DNA of 64,000 bases. Origin: Amaranthus tricolor. Lineage: Eukaryota > Streptophyta > Magnoliopsida > Caryophyllales > Amaranthaceae. The notes under the pieces were generated by a model that ran no database searches, was not told the DNA's origin, and saw only the letters and a program-made list of their open reading frames with translations. Position numbers and translations under genes: made by a program. How positions within the stretch are numbered: position 1 is the stretch's first letter; the number at the start of each line of letters is the position of its first letter. Below, piece after piece: positions 34,599 through 45,859 of this stretch. Location of the stretch: positions 9,710,052 to 9,774,051 of the forward strand of contig NC_080049.1 of NCBI RefSeq assembly GCF_026212465.1, given 5' to 3'.

Positions 34599-34960
34599 CA
34601 CTACAATATTATTTGCTTTTAGTGGGATATATTTAGCGACATTTAATTAAAATGTTGTTACTTTAAATTTTTAATAATATATATAGGATTTAGTGACATT
34701 TATTAGATCTTTTAGCAGCACGATAAAAAATCACACAAAAGTTTTTTGGGACATAAGTCTAGTGATAATTTTCATAAATGTCACTATAGACTATAGTAAT
34801 AATTACATATGTTATTAATAACCAAATAAAGTGTCGCTAAATCACTTTATAGTGGAACTTATAATAAAAAACTAATAATTATTACACTAAAAATACGAAT
34901 CAGTGACAATTTTTAATGCCACTAAATTCAATGTCACGAAAAGTTAAATTTGTTGTAGTG
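34599..34960. mobile_element. CACTA-type MITE
   Basis: A 362-bp segment starting CACTACAATATTATTTGC and ending AAATTTGTTGTAGTG, whose inverse is CACTACAACAAATTT. Internal units AGTGACATTTATTAGA and TGTCACTATAG recur in both orientations. The flanks are ATT and ATC, an imperfect 3-bp duplication. CACTACAA termini are typical of non-autonomous CACTA derivatives. Confidence 0.65.
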
Positions 34961-35003
34961 ATCTTTAGTTTTTTCTAGCATTTTATAAAATTTATTTTGC
35001 CAA

Positions 35004-35014
35004 AATAATAATAA

Positions 35015-35045
<31 letters not shown>
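35004..35045. repeat. (AAT)n tract at a LINE 3' end
   Basis: AAT units with one interruption, directly after TTTATTTTGCCAAAA. That word also precedes the A-rich tail of the LINE at 36,630-36,650, so this tract is probably a LINE tail. Confidence 0.75.
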
Positions 35046-35085
35046 ACAAGATCAAGAATAAAATCAGTAACTGGATGTCTTCTGA

Positions 35086-36650
35086 TAAATAAAACATTAA
35101 CACTGTCTACAAAGATCTGTTAGGATCACACCCTGCTATGAGATGGAGTAAACTTGTATGGCAAAGGGCATCTGTTCCTAAAGCGAGATTCATTTTCTGG
35201 TTGGTTATGCTGAAACTCAAAACTAGAGATCACCTAAAGGCTATGAGCATCATTGATGAAGACCATGGTCCCATTTGCTGTGAAGCAAGTGAATCCATTA
35301 CTCACCTCTTCTTTGATTGTCGATTTAGTAGCCACTGTTTTAATCAACTTGCATCATGGCTTGGTTTAAAGATGAACTCAATTACTATCTCGTTTCTTAG
35401 GCCAAGCAAATGGAAGACTCCCAAATTCTTAAGGAAGATTGCAATCACTTCTGAGGAATATAACAGCGGAAGATTGTGTTTAACTTAGTCTTATTTTTAT
35501 TCATTGGGTGAATAACCCTTCAATATATATACATCAACTGTGAGACTAAGAAAGGCAACGAGAATATCGGTATGATATTGTTTACATAAATAAGAGAATA
35601 AAAATATCATCTATTGATCCTAAAATATACAGAAATATTCTGTGAATATTTCTACACTCCCCCTCAAGTTAGGCTATAGTTAGGCTGTAGGGTCACCAAC
35701 ACCTAACTTGCATAGAATAGTGTTGAAGGCTTCTGCTGAAACAGCTTTAGTGAGGATGTCTGCCAGTTGATCTTTAGATCTGATGAATGGTAGACTGATG
35801 ATATTTTTCTGCAGCTTTTCTTTGATGAAGTGTCTATCTATCTCGACATGTTTGGTACGATCATGCTGGACTGGATTTTTGGAAATGCTGATAGCAGCTT
35901 TATTGTCACAGTATAGATTGCTTGCTTCTTGCTGTCGATAGTTCAACTCTTCCAACAACTTTCTAACCCAGAGAAATTCTGTAATTCCTTTCGTAATTCC
36001 TCGAAATTCTGCTTCATATGCATCACTACCTCGGAATCAATCAACCACATCTATTTCAATTGCCCATTTAGTTTCAAATGTTTGGAAGAATGATGGTTTG
36101 GTTAGATATTTATATCCAAACACCAAGTTTGTGGAATCTGAGCACTAGAAGTTTCAAGATGTCGTATGGGAAGAAAAGAGTGGTTTTCAACAGCTTTAAG
36201 CAGTCTGATTTATGTGATTTGGCATGCTAGAAATGAGGTGATTCGTAAATTTTCGTCTCTAAAGATTTGATTATGTCATTCGAAACATCAAACAGCAGAC
36301 CATATTAAGAATAGAAACTATTCCTTTGAAGCAAATTTCAGATATTGATGCTATTTGGATTGCACAAAGACATACATAGTTTTATTATTTTATATTCTTC
36401 TGCTGTTTGCTTTTCTTTCTACCTAGCATGTTGCCATGTCTATTTTCTCATTTCCTTTTGGCTTCCCCTTCTTGGCTTGGTAGCACATGAAGAGTGAGAT
36501 CTTGATACCTTTCTTAGAAGGTGAGCTTGATTTTCATATTGATGCTTTTCATTGTCGGGCTTAGTCGGGGTGCCCCTTAAGTTTTGATGCATATTGCCTT
36601 TGTTTTGGCTTTTTATTGGTAAGTAATGAAATTTTATTTGCCAAAAAAAT
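35086..36650 (+). pseudogene. L1 LINE 3' fragments (zf-RVT region to tail)
   Basis: First piece (35,100-35,450): KLVWQRASVPKARFIFWLVM with CCEASESITHLFFDC, the zf-RVT zinc-binding domain downstream of L1 reverse transcriptase. Second piece (36,030-36,650): SESINHIYFNCPFS, LIYVIWHARNEVIRK, then untranslated sequence ending TTTTATTTGCCAAAAAA. The two pieces overlap in domain content, so they derive from two copies or a duplication and are separated by a copia end. Stops and frame changes are present, and no catalytic domains. Confidence 0.75.
35452..36030 (-). pseudogene. Truncated Ty1-copia 3' end: RNase H C-terminus and LTR
   Basis: Minus-strand frame 35,958-35,680 gives NLYCDNKAAISISKNPVQHD and HVEIDRHFIKEKL then DQLADILTKAVS, the conserved end of copia RNase H. 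After the stop come a GAGGGGGAG polypurine tract and TGTAGAAATATTC at 35,656, an LTR start. A TG/CA-bounded LTR of about 205 bp can be drawn to 35,452 (TGAGGAATAT on the plus strand). Homology stops near 36,030. No upstream pol or 5' LTR exists here. Confidence 0.82.
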
Positions 36651-36714
36651 AATATCTTTACTATTATTATTTATCATTAAGAACAATATTACAATAATAT
36701 CAACTATATAAAAC

Positions 36715-36915
36715 TAGATAAGATACGATCAGATCAGGCCAGACCATAGCAGATCAGAATAGACTAGACCAGACCAAACTAGACCATACTAGACCATATT
36801 AGAAGGATTTAGGTCAAATCAGATCAGAAAGATTAAAATTAGATTAGACTAAATCAAACCTGATCATACTATAATAAATTCATATTAGATTCAATTAGAT
36901 CAGACGAACAAAACA
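36715..36915. repeat. AGATCAGACC-type degenerate repeat
   Basis: Repeated, variably spaced AGACCAGACC, AGATCAGA and AGACCATA words over about 200 bp, ending just before the copia 5' LTR. Confidence 0.65.
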
Positions 36916-36925
36916 TGCCCTTAAT

Positions 36926-37090
36926 TATTAGAATATATTAGAATAATATCTTTTGATTAGTAGAATATTTTGTATAATCTTCATGATTGTGTAGCATATT
37001 AGGAAAATATTTAGTTTCCTAAAGTATGATTTGTAATCTTGTATATATTAACATTTCTTCTAATGAGAATGCAACCAAATCATTCTTACA
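36926..37090 (+). repeat. Copia 5' LTR
   Basis: TATTAGAATATATTAG to CATTCTTACA. It starts directly after the TTAAT duplication and lacks the initial TG that precedes the same sequence in the 3' LTR. Confidence 0.93.
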
Positions 37091-37206
37091 TGGTATCATT
37101 AGCCTAGGTTTTTTGATCCCTCACCTTTCCTCCTCCCTTGCCGCCACCCAACCACCTTCTAAGGGTGTCGCCGCCTCTTTCTCCACCTCTCTTTGTTGTT
37201 CTCTCC

Positions 37207-40200
37207 ATGGCCTCTCCCACAAAAATTCATCCCGCCACCTTGGTTACTAACATTAAAACAAGTGTACCTATTCAACTTGATGAAGATGGTTCCAATTTCC
37301 ATACTTGGGTCACCTTATTCAAACTTCATTGTCGAGCTCACCTTGTGGATTCTCATATTCTTCCCGATGACTCCTCTAAAGCATTAGTTTCTAAAGATTC
37401 CGAATGACAACGTCTTGATGACATTGTTCGCACATGGATTTATAGTTCTATTAGTCCATCTCTTCTTCAATCTATAGTTCGTCCCGATGATTGTGCTTTT
37501 GATGCTTGGAATCGTATTAAGAACAATTTTCAATATAATAAGACATCTCGCATTCTTCATCTTGAGTCTCAATTTAATGACATTTCTCTCTCCACCTTTT
37601 CCAATGTGAAATCGTATTGCAATGAACTTGAAACTATTGCTACTTCCCTTAATAATCTTGGCACTTCCATCACCGATAATAGATTGGCTCTCCAAGTTCT
37701 CCATGGCTTGACTTCGGACTACAAAACTTTTCGGTTTTTGGTTCAACATATGAATCCCATTCCCTCTTTTGATACTCTTCGTTCTATGTTAGAACTGGAA
37801 GAGCGCTCCAATCATAAACATAATTCTCCCACTCAAGATTCGGCCCTTCTTACAACAAACAAAGCATCTTTTTCCGAGAATTCTGCTCATTCTAACCATC
37901 GTGGCCCTCCCCACCACCGTGGTGGCCACCGTCAGCCTCGTCGTGGTGGCCGGACCCACCGTGGCAGCCACCCTGGCTCCGCCAATGCTGCTGGTCAGTG
38001 GCAGCACCATTCCAGGCCCAGTTCTTGGCCCAACAGAATACCCAATGGCCCACCCTCCTTTCCCCCTTACTCACCTACTGGATGGCCTTCTTGGGCCACA
38101 CTCATTGGGCCCAGCCTGCTGCCCCTTTTCCCACTACACCTTGGGCTCCTCTTACATCAAGCAATGGACTTTCTGCTGGTCTTCTTGGTCCGCGACCTGC
38201 ACAAAGCTATCACACCAGGACTAATGCTTCTATAAATTATATTCCTACGGACATCGATCATGCCATGAACACTCTCTCTTTGTCTACTCCGGATGCGCAA
38301 TTTTATATGGATACCGGTGCCACATCCCACATGACTCGTTCTCAATGTACTTTATTTCCGTATTTTCCTTTAAAGCATCAATTCTACAATGCTATTTAAA
38401 GCATCAATTCAACAATGCTATTGTTGTTGGTAATGGTAATTTAATTCCAGTTCTTGGTCACGGGCATATTTCTTTTCCTTCTTCCAAAAAATCCCTTACC
38501 CTAAAAAATGTCTTACATGCAACTAAACTTATTAAAAACCTTATTTCCGTTCGTAAATTCATTCATGATAATATGGTTTTCGTCAAATTTGATCCTTTTG
38601 GCTTTTCTGTGAAAGATTTGGCCACGGGGAGCATCGTTCTGAGATCTAATAGCACGGGTGATCTTTATCCTTTCCCATCCGCACATGGAGCTACTTCTTC
38701 ATCTTCCACATCATCGGGTTTTTCCGTTTTTTCTTCTAGTATTTGGCATTCCCGTTTAGGACATCCGGTCAATGCAATTTTAAATTCCTTGTATTCTTCT
38801 CATTTAATTCAATGCAATAAAAATCTCCTTTTGTTTGTCATTCTTTTTCTTTAGGGAAACATATTCAATTACCTTTTGCTAATTCTATGTCTATGACTTC
38901 TAAACCTTTTGATATTGTTCATAGTGATTTGTGGACATCTCCTATTTCTAGTCCATCAGGATATAAATATTATGTTCTTTTTCTTGATAATTATACTAAT
39001 TTTTTTGTGGACTTTTCCTTTAGTTCGCAAATCTCAAGTTTATGATGTGTTTGTGAATTTCAATAGTTTTGTTAATACCCAATTTGAGCTTAATATCAAA
39101 TCTTTCCAATGTGATAACGAGGGTGAATTTGACAATAATATGTTTTATCAATTTTGTACTAGTCGGGGTATTACTCTTTGTTTTTCTTGTCCTTACACAT
39201 CTTCTCAAAATGGCAAATTCGAGCGCAAAATCCGCTCCATCAATCACTTCATTCGCACTCTTTTATGTCATGCTTCCCTTCCTCTGTCTTTTTGGCCTCA
39301 CGCAGCCTAGCCCATTCCCACTCTTCATCATTACCACCCGGCATGGTTACGCGTAGTAAGCATGGTATTTTTAAACCCAATCCCAAATACTACTCCCAAA
39401 CTTTATCTGTTTCGTTTTCACCTTTACCCAAATCTCCTCTTCATGCCCTTTGTGACCTGAACTGGAAGTTAGCTATGAAAGAGGAATTTGATGCCTTAAT
39501 TGAGAATCATACTTGGGATTTGGTACCTCGTCCTCCTAATGCTAATATCATTCGGTCTTTGTGGGTGTTTCGTGTCAAGACCAAGTCCGATGGTTCTTTT
39601 GAGCGCTATAAAGCGCGTCTTGTTGGTGATGGTAAATCTCAAAGGGAAGGCATTGACTGTGATGAAACTTTTAGTCCGGTTGTGAAACCTGCTTCTATTC
39701 GCATTGTCTTAAGTATTGCTCTTTCCAGGTCTTAGTCTATTCATCAACTAGATGTTAAGAATGCTTTTTTGCATGGTCACTTGACTGAGACTGTTTACAT
39801 GCATCAGCCTCTGGGTTTTCGTAATCCTACTCCCCTTGATCATGTTTGTCTGCTTCGTAAGTCTCTTTGTGGTCTCAAACAGGCTCCTCGTGCTTGGTAC
39901 CACCGGTTTGCCACTTTTGCAACTACTATTGGATTTTCTAACAGCATTTCTGATAATTCGCTTTTTGTTTATTGTCATGGTTCTGATATTGCTTATCTGT
40001 TATTATATGTGGACGATATTATTCTTACGACTTCTTCTGATTTACTCCGTGAGTCTCTTATGTCCAAACTTAGCTCTGAGTTTGCCATGAAGGATTTGGG
40101 CCCTCTTAATTATTTTTTGGGTATTGCTATTAATCGTACTTCCACGGGCCTCTTTCTATCTCAACAACGGTATGCATCTGAACTTCTTGAAAAGGCTGGC

Positions 40201-40971
40201 ATGTCTCAATGTAATCCTGTTGCTACCTTCGGCAAACTTTGTGATAATGCTGGTTCTCATTGTGATGATCCTACTTTGTATCGTAGCCTAGCTGGTGCTT
40301 TGCAGTATCTTACATTCACCCGCCTAGATATTTCATATGCTGTTCAGCAGGTTTGCCTCTATATGCATGATCCTAGAACTGAATATATGGCTACTATTCA
40401 TCGCATTCTTCGCTATGTCAAAGGTACTATTCACTATGGTCTGCAGTTGTATCATTCTAATCTTTCGACTCTTTTGTCCTATACCGATGCTGATTGGGGT
40501 GGTTGTCCTGATACTCGCTGCTCCACTTCTGGGTACTGTGTTTTTCTGGGTGATAATTTAATTTCGTGGTCCGCTAAACGCCAACCTACTGTTTCCAAGT
40601 CTAGTGCTGAGGCTGAATATCGTGGTGTTGCTAATGCTGTTTCAAAACTTGTTGGATTCGCAATTTACTTCTTGAACTTCACTGTCCTATTAATACAGCT
40701 ACTCATGTCTATTGTGACAATGTTAGTGCCGTCTATTTGGCTGGTAATCCCGTACATCACCAGCGCACTAAGCATATTGAGATCGACATTCACTTTGTTC
40801 GTGAAAAAGTTAAACGTGGTGATGTTCGGGTGCTTCATGTTCCAACCCGTTATCAGATTGCTGACATTTTCACCAAAGGTCTTCCTCAAGTATTATTTGA
40901 TGATTTTCGTTTCAGTCTCAGCGTCTCTAAACCTCCCGATTCTACTGCGGGGGTGTATTAGAATATATTAG
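37207..40971 (+). pseudogene. Copia gag-pol polyprotein remnant
   Basis: Gag begins MASPTKIHPATLV at 37,207. TGA at 37,405 interrupts it, then the same frame resumes (QRLDDIVRTW) through a His/Arg/Gly-rich region. Protease has DTGATSHMT (about 38,310). A 26-bp duplication then shifts frame, and IWHSRLGHP marks the pre-integrase domain. The integrase core has HSDLW, CDNEGEFDN and SSQNGKFERK in shifted frames and ends at FWPHA. The integrase C-terminus is deleted, and RSKHGIFKPNPKY follows almost at once. Reverse transcriptase (SLWVFRVKTKSDG, LLYVDDIIL) has TAG at about 39,733. RNase H (DADWGGCPDTRCSTSGY; RTKHIEIDIHF) is frameshifted near 40,660. Confidence 0.93.
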
Positions 40972-41120
40972 AATAATATCTTTTGATTACTAGAATATTT
41001 TGTATAATCTTCATGATTGTGTAGCATATTAGGAAAATATTTAGTTTCCTAAAGTATAATTTGTAATCTTGTATATATTAACATTTCTTCTAATGAGAAT
41101 GTAACCAAATCATTCTTACA
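40954..41120 (+). repeat. Copia 3' LTR
   Basis: TG followed by the 165-bp LTR sequence, ending CATTCTTACA and directly abutting the TTAAT duplication. Confidence 0.93.
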
Positions 41121-41125
41121 TTAAT

Positions 41126-41639
41126 AACACTTTTCATCTACACTTATATAAAATGTTGTAATTTTAATTTATTCTGGAACCATTAAATAACAAGGAACAT
41201 AGAAATGAATTTTCAAACAGCTAAACTCCTAAGAAATCGTCACTATAAGAGACCGTCCTTAGGCCCAGTCCAATTACTATTATTTAAGAAAAAAATTAAA
41301 AAGCAGTCATTTTAAAAATTGTTACCCACGGTTAAAGAAAACTGTTGGTTCTTTCCAAAATACACAGCTTTCAATTTCTCCTCAGAGACTAGCATTGTAG
41401 TTACTGTATTTATTAAATATCTTCTTAACAATCAAAACATAATCTATGCATCCAAACAATATTCAATTCATCCAAACAAATTTAACCAAAAAGTTTAGGT
41501 AAAAACTTAAGAAAAAGCGAGATGAAAGCTGAAATGATGATGGAATTTGATACTCAATTTAACAAGGCATTGAACGATAATAACCTACTATAAGTAGAAC
41601 AAATGCCTACCCTAAAGTTTACCTATGCATACTGCAAGA
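41126..41639. other. AT-rich spacer
   Basis: Contains an AAGAGACCGTCCTTAGGCCC patch at about 41,247-41,266, like the GAGACCGTCTCA flank near 3,990. No gene found. Confidence 0.45.
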
Positions 41640-42170
41640 ATATAAAGTAAATTCTCTTAATATTAATATATCATTTAATTTAACACCTACGTTAATTTAG
41701 AAATGCCTAAAATCATTAATTTTAACACCTAGCTCTTATAGTTTAAATGCCAACCATTATCAATTTGAACTCCTACTTTATACATTTTAAATGTCTACTA
41801 TCATTGTTTTAACACCTACTTTATTATTTTAAATTTCTACTATTAGTAATTTTAAGACCTACTTCAGACATTCTAAATACCTTCTATCATTATTTTAACA
41901 CCTACTTTAGATATTTTAAATTCATACTATTATTAATTTTGACACCTACTTCAGATATTCAAGATACCTACTATCAATTATTTTAACACCTACTTTAGAC
42001 ATTTTAATTTCCTACTATAAGTAATTTAACACCTACGATTACTTATTTGACACCTACTATCAGTAGTTTAACAACTACTTTAAACATTTTAAATGCCTAC
42101 TTTAGTAGTTTAAGTAGTTTAACACCTACTTCAAAAATACATTTTTTGAAACACATGCATACGTAAAATA
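41640..42170. repeat. Degenerate AACACCTACTTTA / AAATGCCTACTATCA array
   Basis: About a dozen alternations of TTTTAACACCTACTTTA and ATTTTAAATGCCTACTATC units, with a period of roughly 40-60 bp and many substitutions. No ORF. Confidence 0.8.
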
Positions 42171-42648
42171 TAGGCCAACCTTTATATTTAAAAGTTTCCA
42201 CTTCAAAAATCTTAAATGGATGCTATCAGCAGTTTCAATAGATATTCAATCTATTTTAATTGCCACCACTATCTACATGAGACCATGATCAAGATACAGA
42301 ACAACTTTGATGATAATATTGCAACGACAAGGTCTAGGATTCAGTTAACTGCCTGAGCAAATTTGATATTTTTGGATCACTTGAGGGAGCTACGACTAGC
42401 AAGAACATGAGCAATCAAACCTATCACAAGCAAGGGTAACAAGATTTAGCATTAAGAAATGGACACAAAGAATAAAAATATGATTATTAAAAAATATCTA
42501 ATGTGTTCGTGTGAGGGAAGACCCATCATGAAGCTCCAGCAATATCCAAAAAAATTAAGCTTGTTCCAACAAGGAGAATTGATTCTAAGGCAAGGGTTAG
42601 AATGAAAATAGATGTTCCTAGTGGATTATACTATATGTAGTAGCATAT

Positions 42649-42715
<67 letters not shown>

Positions 42716-42728
42716 GTAATAGTAACAC

Positions 42729-42759
<31 letters not shown>
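42649..42759. repeat. (AAT)n microsatellite, interrupted
   Basis: About 110 bp of AAT units interrupted by AGTAATAGTAACACT in the middle. Confidence 0.95.
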
Positions 42760-42788
42760 TGGTGATCTTGGTGTTGCCATTTCCGGCC

Positions 42789-43735
42789 ATGGGCAGGAGA
42801 GGTCGGCCGGCGAAGGTGAAAGCGGTCCCGAGGAAGGCGTCTCATAGTTGTTCATCTAGAGAAGGCACTTCGTCATCCCAGGAGAGATCTCTGTTACAGT
42901 CCACGAATCCGAATCTGTTGCGCACGGTTGGCGATGCTTCATCTTCTCAGGCAGCCATTGGATTGAGTTGGGTTTCCGTCCTGAAATCTTCAGGGAAGAG
43001 GCCATCACAGCGCCTGTTCTTTCACCGCCAGTGGTTCCCATTGTCTCGGTTGCTGCTCCTGGTTCTAAGGTTGTTTCTCCTCAGAAACCAGTGTCAGGTA
43101 TGGCCATTCCTTCTCAAACTACTGGTATAGTTTTACAATATATTGAAGATGAATTCAATTACTGGGCTACTGCTGTATTACGTTATGTCACTAGTGCTAA
43201 CCCACCTCTTTATGTGATTGAGGGATTTGTAAGGAGGATATGGAAGGAACAAGTGATTGACAAAATTGGAATGGTTAACTGGGCAGTTTTTCTTGTTCGA
43301 TTTAGTTCTAAGGAGAACCAAGAGAAGGCTTGTAACATGAATGGCATCCTCTTTAATAAGAAGCCATTTATTGTGAAACCTTGGTTCCCTAAAATCTCAT
43401 ATGATAAGGCGAGTTTGTCTACTGTTCCGGTGTGGGTGAAACTACCTAAGCTTGATGTGGTGTACTGGACTGAGGGGGCTCTAAAATCCATTGCTGGGAC
43501 CTTGGTAAGGTGCTTAAAGTGGATAATGCGATACTTACAAAATCCCGGTTGATGTATGCTCGTGTGTTGGTGGATATGAACATATCTGAGGGGTTTCCTG
43601 AGGAACTTATCTACTCGAATGAACATGACGAACTTATCACACAATAAGTTCAGTATGATTGGGTACCGGTGTTGTGTATTAAGTGCTCACAATTTGGACA
43701 TATTAGTGCGAATTGTCGTATGGGTAAACCTAGGC
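42789..43735 (+). pseudogene. L1 LINE ORF1 (DUF4283 plus zinc knuckle), broken
   Basis: Begins MGRRGRPAKVKAVPRK at 42,789. The frame then shifts (by about 42,970) into one carrying YIEDEFNYWATAVLRYV, PPLYVIEGFVRRIWKEQ, GILFNKKPFIVKPWFP and VPVWVKLPKLDVVYW, the DUF4283 domain of plant L1 ORF1 proteins. A frameshift follows near 43,500. A zinc knuckle CIKCSQFGHISANC lies at about 43,675-43,720. ORF1 proteins bind LINE RNA. ORF2 (endonuclease and reverse transcriptase) does not follow, so the copy lacks its 3' portion. Confidence 0.85.
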
Positions 43736-43739
43736 AACC

Positions 43740-44620
43740 TCTTACAACTTACAAGTTACGAGCAGTAGGCATAATTGCATTCATATCATAAATTGTCTTG
43801 ATACTGTTCTTTCTTTGAAGCTCCTATCTTTCTTGGTTTAAACTTTTCATAAAATTACAACTCACTAATAGTTTCTTTTGATTTTTCCTACAAGTTTAGA
43901 TTAAATATAATATGTAATCCTTCTCAAAAACACTTGGTAGAATAAAGCAATCATAAGTCAAATGACTACTTGCAGAAAAAAACTTATACAAAAATAGTTC
44001 TTTAATTAGCAAAGTTTGTAGCACCATTGGTGTGAGAATGAGTATGAGACACACGTGCTTGTTTACCAATTTTTGAGTATTTCTTATTCGAAAAAAAATT
44101 AATGTTTGCATGAATTAACATTTTCAAGCGTATGATGTTAAATAAAAATGAAAATAGTTTTTAAATTATAACTAGATCATATGATGAAAGCCAATAACCA
44201 ACCAATGCTTTCAAGCTGAGTCTTGTTTTAAATAGGTCTATATGCATAAATTCTTTCGATAGGGTTTGAAATCAAAATTGATCTTGTTGAAGCGATATGT
44301 ATGTTTCCTCCTTACATTACCAACTCACATTAAAATTGCAGTGTCATATGCCACCCTTTTGTGTAGGAAAAAATATCGCTATGAATAAAACAAAAAAATT
44401 ATCACATTTGTAATTTAAATCATAAAAAAAACTTAATGGACAAGAAGCTGCCACCTATTAGAACAAGGTTAAGAATATCAATCTTGGAAGAGTTTCTCAT
44501 CTAATGCCATTTTTTTATTTGATAGGACAATATGTCTCCATTTTTGCAATATCCCCAAGGAAACTCAGAAGTACGTATCTACCTTTACCAATTAGTTGTT
44601 TAATGTTTAAAATTGACAAT
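43740..44620. other. AT-rich spacer
   Basis: No gene recognised. It may include the left (3') end of the CACTA relic to its right, but no CACTA terminus was found. Confidence 0.4.
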
Positions 44621-44861
44621 GTATCTTAATTTGCGTCATTCTTTGAATCATCAAAAGGAACAATTGTGAGCCAATCTTTGATCAAGAGACGATGTCTAGG
44701 TTTTGATGTTTTTGATTTAGAAATAATTGTGCTTTTACTTGGTCCTATGTTTAAGTTTTCATCCTCATTTGATCTTTCATTCCCATTATGATTAGTAAAT
44801 TGAGGCAAATCAAAAGTAGGAGTGTTTCGAAAGAAATTAATAATAGGCGTTTCTATGTTGG

Positions 44862-45195
44862 TGAAGTAATAATAGATGGTGGAGAACAAACTCTAAAAGT
44901 ATTGGTTTTACACACAATAAAGTTGGTGGTGCAGGAATAATAGATGGTAGAGAATGCACCCTGAAAGTACTCCTTTTATGCACATTAGAAGTAGATATAG
45001 ATTGTTTTGGTGGCGAAGGAATAATGGATGATAAAGAATGCACCCTAGAAGTACTGGTTTCGCACATTAGAAGTGGACATAGATTGTTTTGATGGCGAAA
45101 CAATAATAAGTGGTGGAGAATGCACCCTAGAAGGTGTATTTTTACGCACATGAGAAGTGAACCTAGATTCTTGTGGTGCTTTACAGGTAGGTTGT
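44862..45195 (-). repeat. About 84-bp tandem repeat (four units), probably once coding
   Basis: Units begin AATAATAGATGGTGGAGAA and contain GCACCCTAGAAGTACTGG and GAAGTGGACATAGATTG blocks at about 44,862, 44,936, 45,022 and 45,103. Read on the minus strand they encode recurring SRVHSLSSIIPSPPKQS-type peptides in more than one frame. This suggests a coding minisatellite, now frameshifted. Confidence 0.75.
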
Positions 45196-45359
45196 GGAAA
45201 AATCGGTATCCCCCCAGTAAGTAACAAAGTACATTAAGAGAAATATACTCATGCGAACTCGGATTGTTGTACTATAACAATGAATAATATATACGAAAAT
45301 GCTACATATAAAAAAATTACAATGATAACAATCAAAGGGAGAATTTAAAACAATGGTTA

Positions 45360-45760
45360 ATCACACATTAAGGCATGTTGTCTAAATCAAACAAGTCTCT
45401 AGGCTTAGTCGTAACAACATCTGACCATCCTTTTTTTTTTCATCTTCAATAAAAAACACTTATTTTCCTTGACATGAGAATACAAAAGGATCATTATGCA
45501 AATGATGACCAATATGTATTATTTTAGAGAAATTGACACATACTCCTCATGTGAATATGTCTTTCACTTCGTATGCTTTGTAATCATTCAACTTAAATAT
45601 GTCTTTCACTTTTGCATAGTATGTGTCTACATCTATTTCAACTAAAGTTCCAGAGTGTTGAGTTTTCAACTTCAAATCACGATCCATAACAAGGAACTAA
45701 TATCCATTGATCATGAATTGTTCTAGTTTTTTTGGCATGACAACTCAGTCTACCGGTTAA
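45360..45760 (-). pseudogene. CACTA transposase C-terminal (DUF4216-like) relic
   Basis: The minus-strand reading gives KLKTQHSGTLVEIDVDTYYA, KDIFKLNDYKAYEV, FSKIIHIGHHLHNDPFVFS and GWSDVVTTKPRDLFD in one nearly continuous frame with a few stops. This arrangement matches the segment after the TNP2 core in CACTA transposases (compare residues 940-1050 of the intact copy). Confidence 0.6.
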
Positions 45761-45859
45761 AGGGTCTTTTAGCTTGCCAACATCTATACTTGTGTCGAAG
45801 CAATGAACTTATCATGACACAATATTAATTGGTTACAAACATATTTCTATATTTATGAC

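Larger units (their letters stand above)
36926..41120 (+). mobile_element. Ty1-copia retrotransposon with both LTRs, defective interior
   Basis: A 4,195-bp insertion flanked by TTAAT (36,921-36,925 and 41,121-41,125). Two direct LTRs of 165 bp differ at three positions by eye. A primer-binding site TGGTATCATTAGCC (37,091-37,104) resembles the initiator-Met tRNA site of copia elements. A GCGGGGGTG polypurine tract precedes the 3' LTR. The order gag, protease, integrase, reverse transcriptase, RNase H is copia. The interior is broken and shortened; copia elements are usually near 5 kb. Confidence 0.95.

Noticed and set aside
42648..42855. Poly-Ile and poly-Leu ORFs
   Set aside because: Antisense translation of the (AAT)n microsatellite.
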